Source: a bacterium
GTDB taxonomy: Bacteria; Zhuqueibacterota; Zhuqueibacteria; Residuimicrobiales; Krinioviventaceae
Reading direction: 5' to 3'
NCBI GenBank assembly: GCA_029561455.1
Contig: JAKQIY010000009.1
Location: 1-64,000 of the forward strand
DNA: 64,000 nt
The notes under the pieces were generated by a model. It saw nothing but the letters and a program-made list of their open reading frames with translations. It searched no databases and was not told where the DNA came from. This document shows, in pieces, positions 44,777-54,244 of this stretch. A program made the position numbers and the translations under genes. Each line of letters begins with the position of its first letter. The first letter of the stretch is position 1.

Positions 44777-46192
44777 ATGAAAAATTTATTCCTGTTTGTA
44801 ATTGTTATGTTATGCTTGACACAAGTGATGTATGCTCAACAGTCGCAGGGAAAAACCCAGATCGGGATTTTTGGCAGCGCTGAAAAACAGGTTGGTGATG
44901 ATCGGGATGACAGCGGTATAAGTCCATGGTTCGGGATTAGCCTGGGCTATACTTTTACTCCCCGTATCGGCATGAACCTTGATTGGGCAATGGGCTGGAA
45001 TCGTCCTTATGACAGCAGCAAGGATAATATTGGAAAATACTTTAAAACCCGTCCCGGAACCCCGGCTTATCGTACCTATTTGTACCCATTGGTACTTAAT
45101 CTCAAATATAACCTGCTACCTGAAAAATCCATCAATCCTTATTTTGTTGGCGGTTTGGGATTTCTATTCTGGGATTTGCGGGATATTTCCGATAAAGACA
45201 GTATTCTACCGCTTACTCCCAAAGGTGAACAGGTTCACGGCGTTGAAAATAATTTCCTGATCAATTTGGGTTTTGGATCCGAATTTTTTGTTACCAATAA
45301 TTTTGCTTTTGATCTCAGTCTGCGCTATCAGCAATTACTTGGCCAGGATTTAGATATGTCCGGGTTTGGCGATGTGCAGACCGGTAATATCGAAGCGCGA
45401 TTGGGCTTAAACTGGTATCTGGCTGGTTGGAAAGATACAGATAATGATGGCGTAGAAGATAAATTGGATAAATGCCCGAAAGAAGCCGAAGATATTGATG
45501 GTTTCCAGGATTTGGATGGTTGTCCTGATCTGGATAATGATAATGATGGCGTGCCGGATACTGCCGATGCCGCCGTTAATGAAGCCGAAGATATTGACGG
45601 TTTCCAGGATAATGACGGCAAACCCGATTTAGATAACGACAATGATGGCATTCCCGATGCCAAGGATAAATGCCCGAATAAAGCCGAAGATAAAGATGGA
45701 TTCGAAGATACCGATGGCTGCCCGGATCTGGATAATGATAATGATGGCATAGCTGACGACAAGGACAAATGCCCGAATGAAGCCGAAACTAAAAACGGTT
45801 TTGAAGATGAAGACGGCTGCCCGGATAAAAAACCGGAAGTTATGCTCGATAAAAAGCCGATGGTGCTCGAAGGTGTTACCTTTAATACCGGCAGCAGCGA
45901 ACTCACCGAAAACGCCAAAATCGTGCTCGATGCTGTAGTTCGTACCATGACCGATTATCCCGATTTGACCGTGCTGGTTCGCGGCCATACGGATAGTAAA
46001 GGCAACCGCGCTTACAATATCAAGTTATCGAAATTGCGCGCGGAATCAGTCAAAGCCTACCTGGTAGGCAGAGGAGTATCAAGTCAGCGTCTGGAGACAG
46101 CAGGTATTGGTCCCGATGAACCGATCGATACCAATGATACTGAAGCCGGCCGCGCCAGGAACCGCCGCATAGAGTTTGTTAGACTCAAATAA
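44777..46192 (+). CDS. OmpA-family outer membrane protein with TSP3-like calcium repeats
   Basis: 471 residues. A signal peptide (cleavage near VMYAQ) is followed by an N-terminal beta-barrel (about 25-215, GISLGYTFTPRIGMNLDWAM). A run of thrombospondin-type-3-like Asp-rich repeats (about 217-350; DTDNDGVEDKLDKCP, DLDNDNDGVPD, DLDNDNDGIPDAKDKCP and so on) should bind calcium and stiffen the linker. The C-terminal OmpA/Pal peptidoglycan-binding domain (GVTFNTGSSELTENAKIVLD, then VRGHTDSKGNRAYNIKLSKLRAESVKAYL, ending NRRIEFVRL) anchors to the cell wall. A very strong GAGGAGG lies 5 bases before the ATG, suiting an abundant protein. Followed by a terminator. Confidence 0.94.
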   Translation: MKNLFLFVIVMLCLTQVMYAQQSQGKTQIGIFGSAEKQVGDDRDDSGISPWFGISLGYTFTPRIGMNLDWAMGWNRPYDSSKDNIGKYFKTRPGTPAYRTYLYPLVLNLKYNLLPEKSINPYFVGGLGFLFWDLRDISDKDSILPLTPKGEQVHGVENNFLINLGFGSEFFVTNNFAFDLSLRYQQLLGQDLDMSGFGDVQTGNIEARLGLNWYLAGWKDTDNDGVEDKLDKCPKEAEDIDGFQDLDGCPDLDNDNDGVPDTADAAVNEAEDIDGFQDNDGKPDLDNDNDGIPDAKDKCPNKAEDKDGFEDTDGCPDLDNDNDGIADDKDKCPNEAETKNGFEDEDGCPDKKPEVMLDKKPMVLEGVTFNTGSSELTENAKIVLDAVVRTMTDYPDLTVLVRGHTDSKGNRAYNIKLSKLRAESVKAYLVGRGVSSQRLETAGIGPDEPIDTNDTEAGRARNRRIEFVRLK

Positions 46193-46216
46193 GTAGTTTT
46201 TTATGTTAAAATAACT

Positions 46217-46257
46217 AAAACCCGTTTGGAGTAATATTTACTGCAAACGGGTTTTTT
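46217..46257 (+). terminator. rho-independent terminator after the OmpA gene
   Basis: A 12-bp stem AAAACCCGTTTG (46217-46228) with its complement at 46244-46255, followed by a T-run, 24 bases after the stop codon. Confidence 0.92.
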
Positions 46258-46376
46258 TATTAAATTTGAAAATACTAGCAGCAAAGAAATTATTTATTGC
46301 AATTTTCATTTATCCTCATTATTTTATTGTCTTTAGTAAATAGCAATTATTAACTTAACCTGTGGAGGGAAATGAA

Positions 46377-46931
46377 TTGATCAATATTGTTCCCAAACGG
46401 ATGTTCTTTACCAAGGGGGTTGGCTATCACAAAAATAAATTACAGAGCTTTGAATTGGCTTTACGCGATGCCGATATAGAAATGTGTAATCTGGTTACTG
46501 TATCCAGTATATTCCCGCCTAAATGTAAAATTATCACCAAAGCCGAAGGAATTACCCAACTTGTTCCCGGGCAGATTACCTTTGTTGTTATGGCCCGCGA
46601 ATGTACCAATGAACCGGATCGTTTGATTTCGGCGGCTATCGGCCTGGCGCAGCCCAAAGACAAGAAACAATATGGTTATATCAGCGAACATCATGGCTTT
46701 GGCGAAACCACTAAAAAAACCGGTGATTTTGCCGAAGACCTTGCCGCCACCATGCTGGCTTCGACTTTGGGTATTGAACTCGACCCCGATACCGCATGGG
46801 ACGAACGTAAAGAAATGTACGTTGTCGGCACCAAACAGTTCACCAGCACCAGCATTGCCAAATCTGCCAAAGGCCATAAAGATGGTTTATGGACAACCGT
46901 CCTGGCTTGCGCAGTTATGTTGATTGAATAA
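46377..46931 (+). CDS. pdaD: pyruvoyl-dependent arginine decarboxylase
   Basis: 184 residues from the TTG at 46377, which has GGAGG 8 bases upstream; this gives MINIVPKRMFFTKGVG, the normal start for the family, and an in-frame GTG 15 bases earlier overlaps that ribosome site. The self-cleavage motif VTVSSIFPP is present (Ser43-Ser44 in this numbering); cleavage there turns Ser44 into the pyruvoyl cofactor. The motif ARECTNEPDRLISAAIGLAQP and the GYISEHHGFGET segment are characteristic. It decarboxylates arginine to agmatine. First gene of a three-gene polyamine operon with a deoxyhypusine-synthase-like protein and a ureohydrolase. Confidence 0.93.
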   Translation: MINIVPKRMFFTKGVGYHKNKLQSFELALRDADIEMCNLVTVSSIFPPKCKIITKAEGITQLVPGQITFVVMARECTNEPDRLISAAIGLAQPKDKKQYGYISEHHGFGETTKKTGDFAEDLAATMLASTLGIELDPDTAWDERKEMYVVGTKQFTSTSIAKSAKGHKDGLWTTVLACAVMLIE

Positions 46932-46950
46932 TTTCTTATTTGGATAATAT

Positions 46951-48015
46951 ATGCCAGGTTCATTGTTTCATGAAATGCCTGATCTGATACCTGTATCATT
47001 TCAGGGCAAAAGCAGCATTCCTGAATTTATTAAAAAGATCGGTAGTACCTGTTTTGAAGCCCGTAATGTCTATCGCGGCGCCGAATTATTCAAACGCATG
47101 GCGCAGGATAATGATACGATCTGGCTGGGTATTGCCGGCGCCGGTATTGCCGGCGGCATGGGCGGACTGGTAATCGATCTGCTTAATGCTGGTTTTATTG
47201 ATGTTATCTGTTCTACCGGAGCACAGACTTATCACGATTTACATTTTGCTTTTGGATTACCGGTCAAGTCGATCAGTCCGCACTGGGATGATGATCTGCT
47301 GCGCAAACATGGCGATACCCGTATCTATGATATTGGCATTCGCGAAAAAGAAACCCTGGAAGCCCAGGATGAAATTGTCCGCAGGTTTGTAAAGGAAAAG
47401 CATCAGGCGCTTGGACAACATACCCTGGCCAGTTGGGAATTTAATTACCAGCTTGGGTTATGGGTATTGGAAAACGCTAAACATCCCGAACGCAGTTTTG
47501 TCGCTACTGCTGCTAAATTGGGTGTGCCGATATTTTGGGATTCCCTGTCCAATCATTCCATTGCCATGAATCTGGCCCGCACCGACCGGGAAGGATTCCC
47601 GGTGCAGCTTTCCGGGCAGCGGGATATTTTCGATTCTGCCGCAATCAACTATTCAGCGCAAACTACCGGATTTGTTGAACTGGGCGGCGGCGGTCCGAAA
47701 AACTTTATTCAGCAGACCGGGCCGACCATCAGCCAGATATTAGCGGTGGATTATGAAGGAGCCGACCGCGGCCTGCAAATCGGTACGGCTTTGGAACGGG
47801 AAGGCAGCTTGTCCGGTTGTACATTCGGCGAAGCGGTAACCTGGGGCAAATACCGTAGCACCGATGAAGATAAGCTGGTGCAAATTTGGGGCGATTATAG
47901 TATCATTTTCCCCATGTTGGCAGTATATACCCTGGAATTGTGCAAACCGCGAACCTATAAAAATATTGTCGCCGCCATGCCGGATTTTATTCAAAAGCTG
48001 AAAGACGCGCAATGA
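46951..48015 (+). CDS. deoxyhypusine synthase-like protein (putative bacterial homospermidine/spermidine-type synthase)
   Basis: 354 residues with the DHS fold. NAD-binding features are IAGAGIAGGMGGLVIDLL (about 61-78) and FVELGGGGPKNFIQQ (about 241-255). The lysine that forms the covalent enzyme-substrate imine is present as Lys300 in GEAVTWGKYR. Bacteria lack eIF5A, so these proteins do not make deoxyhypusine; some DHS relatives are homospermidine synthases that transfer aminobutyl or aminopropyl groups from NAD-oxidised polyamines to putrescine. Position between pdaD and speB supports a polyamine role. It follows pdaD by 19 bases and overlaps speB by 4 bases. Confidence 0.88.
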   Translation: MPGSLFHEMPDLIPVSFQGKSSIPEFIKKIGSTCFEARNVYRGAELFKRMAQDNDTIWLGIAGAGIAGGMGGLVIDLLNAGFIDVICSTGAQTYHDLHFAFGLPVKSISPHWDDDLLRKHGDTRIYDIGIREKETLEAQDEIVRRFVKEKHQALGQHTLASWEFNYQLGLWVLENAKHPERSFVATAAKLGVPIFWDSLSNHSIAMNLARTDREGFPVQLSGQRDIFDSAAINYSAQTTGFVELGGGGPKNFIQQTGPTISQILAVDYEGADRGLQIGTALEREGSLSGCTFGEAVTWGKYRSTDEDKLVQIWGDYSIIFPMLAVYTLELCKPRTYKNIVAAMPDFIQKLKDAQ

Positions 48016-48947
48016 AGCTGTATGCCAAACAGTATTTAGGTATAGAGCCTGAATTTACCAGGCCGGAAACATCGGCATTTTGCATCCTGCCGTTTCCTTA
48101 CGAAGGGGGCGTTTCGTATGGCAAAGGCACCGCCGGGGCGCCGGATGTTGTTATTGATGCTTCCGCGTTTGTGGAACTTTATGACGAAGTGATCGACGCC
48201 GAGATGTACCGGGTCGGCATTACGACTGTTCAACCGCCGGTTCTTTCAGTAAACCATGAGGCAATGTTTCAACAAATATATAGCGCCAGCAAAGAGTTGC
48301 TGGATCAGGATAAATTTGTCATCGTCATCGGCGGGGATCATTCCATCAGTTCAGGATATTTTAAAGCATTACACGAAAAATACGATACGCTATCGTGCAT
48401 TCAACTCGATGCGCACTCGGATCTGCGCGAGTCCTACGAGGGCAGCAAGTTGAGTCATGCTTCGGTCATGTCGCGCATCCGCGAAATGACGCCGCATACT
48501 TTGCAAATCGGCATCCGCAGCATGTGTGTTGAGGAAGCGGAACAGATCAAAGCTGAAAAGATTCCGGTCTGTACCATGCACCAGTATCGCAAGGGGTTGT
48601 TTGATATTGATAAAGCCCTGCACAACCTGCCCGACCCCGTATTCATTACTTTTGATGTGGATGTGTTCGACTGGAGTATCATATCCAGCACCGGTACCCC
48701 CGAACCCGGCGGTCTGCTGTGGGATGAAACCATGGATTTACTGCAAAAGATATTTGCCCGCAAAAATGTTGTGGGCTTTGATGTTGTAGAGCTCTCCGCC
48801 CGCGAGGGCGATGATAATTCCCCGTTTGCCATTGCCAAACTGATCTATAAAATGATCGGCTTTAAAGTTCTATCCGCTTTTCCACAGGATAAAATTCACT
48901 CTTTCAGAACCCCCAATGGCCCGCTTTTTAAACATTCGATAAAATAA
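48012..48947 (+). CDS. speB: agmatinase/arginase-family ureohydrolase
   Basis: 311 residues. The binuclear Mn site is intact: GGDHSISSGYF (His), LDAHSDLRESYEGSKLSHASVM (Asp/His/Asp) and FDVDVF with the two acidic ligands, followed by TGTPEPGGLLW. The FDVDVFDWSIIS stretch differs from the usual DVDxxDPxxxP, so substrate preference could be shifted. In context it would hydrolyse agmatine made by PdaD to putrescine and urea. The start ATG overlaps the DHS-like stop by 4 bases, so translation is coupled. Confidence 0.9.
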   Translation: MKLYAKQYLGIEPEFTRPETSAFCILPFPYEGGVSYGKGTAGAPDVVIDASAFVELYDEVIDAEMYRVGITTVQPPVLSVNHEAMFQQIYSASKELLDQDKFVIVIGGDHSISSGYFKALHEKYDTLSCIQLDAHSDLRESYEGSKLSHASVMSRIREMTPHTLQIGIRSMCVEEAEQIKAEKIPVCTMHQYRKGLFDIDKALHNLPDPVFITFDVDVFDWSIISSTGTPEPGGLLWDETMDLLQKIFARKNVVGFDVVELSAREGDDNSPFAIAKLIYKMIGFKVLSAFPQDKIHSFRTPNGPLFKHSIK

Positions 48948-49141
48948 TGCTTGCCTTTCTCTCTATTGTATGATAAATTTATTTAATAAATTGTTTTTTT
49001 TAAATATAGCAAATCCAGTTATAATTTGTGTCCGGCATTTTGATCTGACTTGGCTATGAATTGTCATCGTAACAGTATAGCAACAGGGGATGGCTGCACT
49101 TTTTCTGCATTGGTCGCTCGCTATGTTTTCGGGAGTAATTA

Positions 49142-50362
49142 ATGGAGTCGATTAAGGAATTATTTCGCATCGGCTATGGGCCGTCCAGCAGCCATACCAT
49201 GGCGCCGCGCCGCGCCGCTGAACTTTTCTTGCAGGAATTCCCTGCGGCAGCAAGTTATCATGTGGTTTTATACGGCAGCCTGGCCGCCACCGGCAAAGGT
49301 CATTATACCGATAGAGCGCTGCAGGAGGCGCTCTCCGGTAAATTACACATAGACTGGCGCCCGCAAGAAACCCTGCCGCTCCATCCCAACGGTATGCGCT
49401 TTGAGGCTTACAATGCGGAAAAACAACTGACCGGCGCCCGCGAGTTTTACAGTGTTGGCGGCGGCGCCCTGCGCACCGCTGAAGCCTTTTATGACCGCAA
49501 GCGGGTGTATGATTTAACCACCATGTCCGCTATTATGCAGCGTGTCGCCGCTTCCGGCGAGACGTTTTGGGAATATGTGCAAGCTGTGGAAGGGATGGCA
49601 ATTTGGGACTACCTGGAACAGGTGTGGTCGGTTATGAGCGCTGCCATTGATCGGGGTATAGTCGAGGAAGGGGTGTTGCCCGGCGGATTGGGTCTGGCGA
49701 GAAAGGCCTGCGCTTATTACCGCAAAGCCACCTTGTCCGGCCCGCAGGTTAAACAGAATGCGTTGCTTTCCGCCTATGCGCTGGCGGTTACCGAGGAAAA
49801 TGCCTCCGGCAAGATGATCGTCACCGCCCCAACCTGCGGTTCCTGCGGGGTTTTGCCGGCGGTGTTGCGTTATTTAAAAGAGACTATTACCTGCAAACAT
49901 GTCCATATTTTACGCGCCCTGGCAACGGCGGGACTCGTTGGCAACCTGGTCAAGGAAAACGCTTCCATCTCCGGCGCTGAAGTGGGCTGCCAGGGCGAAG
50001 TGGGCGTGGCCTGCGCCATGGCCGCGGCTGCGGCCACGCAGTTGCTGGGTGGCACTAATCGCCAAATCGAATACGCCGCGGAAATGGGCCTGGAACATCA
50101 TCTCGGTCTCACCTGTGACCCGGTGAAGGGACTGGTGCAGATCCCCTGCATCGAGCGCAATGCCCATGCCGCCACCCGCGCCCTGAGCTGCGCCGATTAC
50201 GCCCTGTTTTCCGACGGCACGCATCTGATCGATTTTGACCAGGTCGTTAAAGTGATGCAGGAGACCGGCCACAATCTACCGTCGCTCTACCGCGAAACCT
50301 CCTCGGGCGGCCTGGCGCAATCTTATCGCAAAAACCAACATAAAAAACCGGACAAGCTATGA
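49142..50362 (+). CDS. sdaA: single-chain iron-sulfur L-serine dehydratase
   Basis: 406 residues, with beta and alpha domains fused. It opens IKELFRIGYGPSSSHTMAP, the serine-binding SSSHT signature, and carries GGGALRTAEAFYDRK in the beta part. The alpha part has TAPTCGSCGVLPAVLRY and LTCDPVKGLVQIPCIERNA, providing the cysteines of a [4Fe-4S] cluster that activates serine. It converts L-serine to pyruvate and ammonia. It is about 50 residues shorter than E. coli SdaA but has all motifs. GGGAG precedes the ATG; the stop overlaps the following rsgA by 4 bases. Confidence 0.94.
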   Translation: MESIKELFRIGYGPSSSHTMAPRRAAELFLQEFPAAASYHVVLYGSLAATGKGHYTDRALQEALSGKLHIDWRPQETLPLHPNGMRFEAYNAEKQLTGAREFYSVGGGALRTAEAFYDRKRVYDLTTMSAIMQRVAASGETFWEYVQAVEGMAIWDYLEQVWSVMSAAIDRGIVEEGVLPGGLGLARKACAYYRKATLSGPQVKQNALLSAYALAVTEENASGKMIVTAPTCGSCGVLPAVLRYLKETITCKHVHILRALATAGLVGNLVKENASISGAEVGCQGEVGVACAMAAAAATQLLGGTNRQIEYAAEMGLEHHLGLTCDPVKGLVQIPCIERNAHAATRALSCADYALFSDGTHLIDFDQVVKVMQETGHNLPSLYRETSSGGLAQSYRKNQHKKPDKL

Positions 50363-51411
50363 CATTGGAAGAACTAGGCTGGTCGCCTTTTTTTGCGGAA
50401 CATTTTAAATCCCACCGGGATAAAGGGTTGGTACCGGGGCGTGTACTGCTGGCGCACAAATCGGAATTGCAGGTATTTAGTGAAAAGGGGAATTTTACGG
50501 CTAAAATAGCCGGCAAGATCCGTTACAATGCCGAATCAAACAGCAATTTGCCGGTCACAGGCGACTGGGTGGCGCTGCGCTTGCTGCCGGACGGCTCGGC
50601 GCTTATCGAAGCGCTGCTGCCGCGTAAAATCACGGTTTCCCGTCTCACTACCGGGTTTCGTAAAAAGCTGGTCGGACAAAATGAAGTGCAGGTGCTGGGC
50701 GCCAATATCGATGTCATATTTATTGTCACCGGTTTGGACCGGGATTATAATCTCCGCCGCCTGGAACGGTACCTGACGCTGGTTTATAACAGCGGCGCAT
50801 CACCGGTGATCATTTTAAATAAAAAAGATTTGTGCGATGATTATGAGGAAAAGATCCTGGAAATCGAATCCATCGCCATCGGCGTGCCGGTTCATGCCAT
50901 TACCGCCAGGGGTGATGATGATCTGCAGGAATTACTGCCATATTTTAAAAAAGGGCATACCGTATCGCTGCTCGGTTCTTCCGGGGTGGGCAAATCGACT
51001 ATTATTAACAAGCTGCTGGGATTTGAGCGGCAAAAAACCAATCCCATCAGCGAGGCGGTGAACAAGGGGCAGCACACCACCTCGAACCGGGAACTGATCT
51101 TTATGCCGGAAGGCGGCATCATTGTCGATAATCCCGGTATGCGCGAAATAGACCTGCTGGCCGATGACGAGGATGTGGCCGGCGCGTTTCAGGATATTGA
51201 CGATTTGGCGCAACACTGCCGTTTTAACGATTGCCGGCACGACAGCGAGCCCGGCTGCGCGGTCAAGCAGGCGGTGGATAACGGCGAACTGGATGCGGAA
51301 CGGCTGCGCAATTTTAAAAAAATGCAGCAGAATAACGGGCGGGACAATCGCCGCTCCGGGGCTTTTCGCGCGGAAGAGCAGGAAAAGTGGTATCGCAAAG
51401 CCCGGCGCTAG
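50359..51411 (+). CDS. rsgA: ribosome small-subunit-dependent GTPase RsgA, paralogue 2
   Basis: 350 residues, the same length as E. coli RsgA. It has OB fold, permuted GTPase with ILNKKDLC (G4), GSSGVGKSTIINKLLG (G1), DNPGMREIDLL (G3) and the zinc motif CRFNDCRHDSEPGC, ending in a basic tail. It starts inside the sdaA stop codon region (ATGA overlap). The GKST loop and NKKD G4 are closer to the canonical form than in the copy at 14603, so this may be the housekeeping enzyme and the other a specialised paralogue; that is inference. No terminator is obvious after it, where a fragment of the nested repeat lies. Confidence 0.93.
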   Translation: MTLEELGWSPFFAEHFKSHRDKGLVPGRVLLAHKSELQVFSEKGNFTAKIAGKIRYNAESNSNLPVTGDWVALRLLPDGSALIEALLPRKITVSRLTTGFRKKLVGQNEVQVLGANIDVIFIVTGLDRDYNLRRLERYLTLVYNSGASPVIILNKKDLCDDYEEKILEIESIAIGVPVHAITARGDDDLQELLPYFKKGHTVSLLGSSGVGKSTIINKLLGFERQKTNPISEAVNKGQHTTSNRELIFMPEGGIIVDNPGMREIDLLADDEDVAGAFQDIDDLAQHCRFNDCRHDSEPGCAVKQAVDNGELDAERLRNFKKMQQNNGRDNRRSGAFRAEEQEKWYRKARR

Positions 51412-51440
51412 GGGATTAATTTCTAAAAACTTTATATCGA

Positions 51441-51518
51441 GATCGCGCCGGGTTTCCTTCCACGGTGCGTGATGTGAGAAGAGGTTTCTACGTTTGATCG
51501 CGTCGGACATTCGTCCGG
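51441..51518. repeat. fragments of the nested palindromic repeat (copy G)
   Basis: Two left ends in a row: GATCGCGCCGGGTTTCCTTC at 51441 and GATCGCGTCGGACATTCGTC at 51496. Shows the family occurs 30 kb away from the main cluster, just before the restriction island. Confidence 0.6.
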
Positions 51519-51676
51519 TAAAAATACTTGGATGGAAAGGAAAAGCTCACCATTTTTTATACCATATTTTTCAAAAATTATATTTATATTAAGAAAAATT
51601 TTGCATTCGACTTTGGTTTTTGACAAATAATTACATGAGCAAAACATGTTTTTGTAAACCAAAACAGGGGCCCAAT

Positions 51677-54202
51677 ATGGCAGAAAAAGAAGCAAAAGCG
51701 CGGATTAAAATAAACAAATACCTCGAAGAAGCGGGATGGCGTTTTTTTGATTCAAAAGAAGGTAAAGCCAACATTCTTTTGGAAAATAATGTAAAGATAA
51801 CTGCAACTTGTTTAAATGAACTAGGGGATGATTTTGATAAAACAAAAAATGGTTATATTGACTTTCTTTTATTAGACGACAAAGGCTTTCCTTTTATTGT
51901 TTTGGAAGCTAAATCCGAAGATAAAAATCCTCTATTTGCCAAAGAACAGGCACGCCAATATGCCAACTCTCAACATTGCCGGTTTGTAATTTTATCCAAT
52001 GGCGATTCTCATTACTTTTGGGACCTTGAAAGGGGGAATCCGCAAAATATCCAAAAATTCCCCTCCCCGGAATTTGTTTCAGGTTGTTCCATGTTTAAAC
52101 CCGACCGACAAAGTCTCGTTAATGAAATCATTAATGATGACTATATTGTCCTGACCCAAAAACCGGATTATAAAACCGATCCTTCTTTTAAAAATGAACA
52201 AATCCGACCATCATATATTGAAATGAATAAATTACGCTTTTTGCGAAATTACCAGGTGAGGGCGGTAAACGCTATTCAAACCGCTGTGAAAAATGACAAG
52301 GATCGTTTTCTTTTTGAAATGGCAACCGGAACCGGGAAAACCCTGGTATCCGCGGCGGTTATAAAGTTATTCTTACGCACCGGTAATGCCCGCCGTGTTT
52401 TATTCCTGGTTGACAGGCTCGAACTCGAAGACCAGGCATACAAAGCTTTTGTTAATTATTTGAAAAATGATTATAAAACCCTTATTTATAAACAAAACCG
52501 TGACGACTGGCGTAAAGCGGAAATTGTTGTATCTACTATCCAAACCTTCCTTGCCAAAAACCGATACAAGAGAAAATTTTCCCCGGATGATTTTGATTTG
52601 GTCATTTCCGATGAAGCGCATCGCAGCATTGGCGGCAACAGTCGCGCTGTTTTTGAATATTTTATTGGTTATAAATTGGGACTAACTGCAACCCCTAAAG
52701 ATTATTTAAAACATATCGATATTGCCGAGCTTGGCGAAAACGACCCGCGCGAACTGGAAAGACGTTTACTCTTAGATTCTTACAAGACTTTTGGTTGTGA
52801 AAACGGCGAACCAACTTTTCGTTACTCTCTCCTCGATGGCGTTAAAGATGGTTTTCTGGTCAATCCCATAGTTGTTGATGCAAGAACCGAAATTACTACC
52901 CAACTGTTATCGGACCAGGGTTATTCAGTACTCGTTTTAAACGATGACGGCGAACCCGTAGAAGAAGTATTTATGCATAGGGATTTTGAAAAAAGTTTTT
53001 TTTCAGAAAATACCAATCGCGCTTTTTGCCATGCTTTTCTGGAAAATGCTTTACGAGACCCTATCAGCGGCGAAATTGGCAAAACCATTGTGTTTTGTGT
53101 ATCGCAAAATCATGCGGCTAAAATTACCCAAATCCTTAATGAAATGGCGCATTTAAAGTTCCCTGAAAAATACAAATCGGATTTTGCTATACAGGTAACA
53201 TCCAGAATAATGGATGCGCAGCAATTTACTCTCAATTTTACCAATAACAAGTTATCCGGAAATTGTAACTTTGATCCTGTTTATAAAACTAGTAAGACCC
53301 GTGTTTGTGTCACCGTTGGCATGATGACGACGGGCTATGATTGTCCCGATGTTTTAAATCTTTGTTTAATGCGGCCGATTTTTTCGCCAACGGATTTTAT
53401 TCAAATCAAGGGACGGGGTACCAGAAAATATAATTTTACTCAGGATGTCATTGATGAAAAGAGCAAGACTCAACTTGGCCCCAGACAAAAAGTACATTAT
53501 AAAATATTCGATTTCTTTGCCAATTGTGAATATTTTGAGGAAAAGTTCAACTATGATGAAATAATAAAATTGCCCTCTGTTAGTAGCGCTACAAATGTAT
53601 TTCCACCACCGCCTCCCCCAACGCCGGAAGGTTATAATTCTGTTAAAGATGATTCAGTTATTTATAAAAATGAAATCAGTATCGGACCGGAAGGAATGAA
53701 AATCGACCGGATGTTCTTTGAAAAATTTGAAAAGAAAATCATTGAACATCCGATTATCAAAGAGAAAGCGGAAGCCGGTAAATGGGAAGAACTGTTGGAT
53801 TATATTGAAAAGAATATACTCGACAAACCGGAAGAATTTTTTACCCTGGAAAAACTGCGTTCCTCGCTGCATATTGACCGGCGCATTACCATGCGGGAAA
53901 TGATTGAAAAAATATTCGGTATGATCCCTTATTTCAAGACCAAAAATGAATTACTCGATGAAGAATTTGATAAATTCGACAGCCGTTACCTGCCGAAAGA
54001 ACAATATTTTAATTATGCAAAAACAGTATTCAAGGCGTATATTAACGATGTTGAATTTAGAAATATTATTGATACCGGCGCTTTTGCTCTGTTGAATGTG
54101 ACCCCTTATGCCGAAGCGTTTAAAAAATTAACTCCTGAACTGCGCAAGGCAATACCGGAATACATTAAAGACTTTGTATCGTTGAACAAATTTGCGGCAT
54201 AA
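51677..54202 (+). CDS. hsdR: type I restriction endonuclease HsdR subunit
   Basis: 841 residues from the ATG at 51677 (AGGGG 6 bases upstream; an in-frame ATG 57 bases earlier yields an unlikely Cys/Lys-rich extension). The N-terminal nuclease has the PD-(D/E)xK residues in GYIDFLLLDDKGFPFIVLEAK (Asp62, Glu77, Lys79). The translocase motor has Walker A ATGTGKT (about 216-222), DEAH (312-315), LTATP and a helicase-C lobe (about 470-620, RPIFSPTDFIQIKGRGTR). A C-terminal helical region binds the methylase. It cleaves unmodified DNA with HsdM/HsdS. Followed by a GxxExxY gene and a fused methylase-specificity gene; the region is AT-richer than the housekeeping genes, consistent with transfer. Confidence 0.93.
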   Translation: MAEKEAKARIKINKYLEEAGWRFFDSKEGKANILLENNVKITATCLNELGDDFDKTKNGYIDFLLLDDKGFPFIVLEAKSEDKNPLFAKEQARQYANSQHCRFVILSNGDSHYFWDLERGNPQNIQKFPSPEFVSGCSMFKPDRQSLVNEIINDDYIVLTQKPDYKTDPSFKNEQIRPSYIEMNKLRFLRNYQVRAVNAIQTAVKNDKDRFLFEMATGTGKTLVSAAVIKLFLRTGNARRVLFLVDRLELEDQAYKAFVNYLKNDYKTLIYKQNRDDWRKAEIVVSTIQTFLAKNRYKRKFSPDDFDLVISDEAHRSIGGNSRAVFEYFIGYKLGLTATPKDYLKHIDIAELGENDPRELERRLLLDSYKTFGCENGEPTFRYSLLDGVKDGFLVNPIVVDARTEITTQLLSDQGYSVLVLNDDGEPVEEVFMHRDFEKSFFSENTNRAFCHAFLENALRDPISGEIGKTIVFCVSQNHAAKITQILNEMAHLKFPEKYKSDFAIQVTSRIMDAQQFTLNFTNNKLSGNCNFDPVYKTSKTRVCVTVGMMTTGYDCPDVLNLCLMRPIFSPTDFIQIKGRGTRKYNFTQDVIDEKSKTQLGPRQKVHYKIFDFFANCEYFEEKFNYDEIIKLPSVSSATNVFPPPPPPTPEGYNSVKDDSVIYKNEISIGPEGMKIDRMFFEKFEKKIIEHPIIKEKAEAGKWEELLDYIEKNILDKPEEFFTLEKLRSSLHIDRRITMREMIEKIFGMIPYFKTKNELLDEEFDKFDSRYLPKEQYFNYAKTVFKAYINDVEFRNIIDTGAFALLNVTPYAEAFKKLTPELRKAIPEYIKDFVSLNKFAA

Positions 54203-54210
54203 CTGTTTTT

Positions 54211-54239
54211 TAACATGGATAAACAAGATAAACAGGATT
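54211..54239. repeat. short repeat 'ACATGGATAAACAGGAT', left copy before GxxExxY
   Basis: TAACATGGATAAACAAGATA followed by AACAGGATTG. It matches the left arm of the palindromes at 54631 and 55945. Its AGGA (54234-54237) lies 7 bases before the GxxExxY ATG and so supplies that gene's ribosome-binding site. Confidence 0.8.
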
Positions 54240-54244
54240 GAACG

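Noticed and set aside
46951-48015. Calling this a true deoxyhypusine synthase
   Set aside because: Bacteria lack the eIF5A substrate; only the fold and catalytic lysine are shared.
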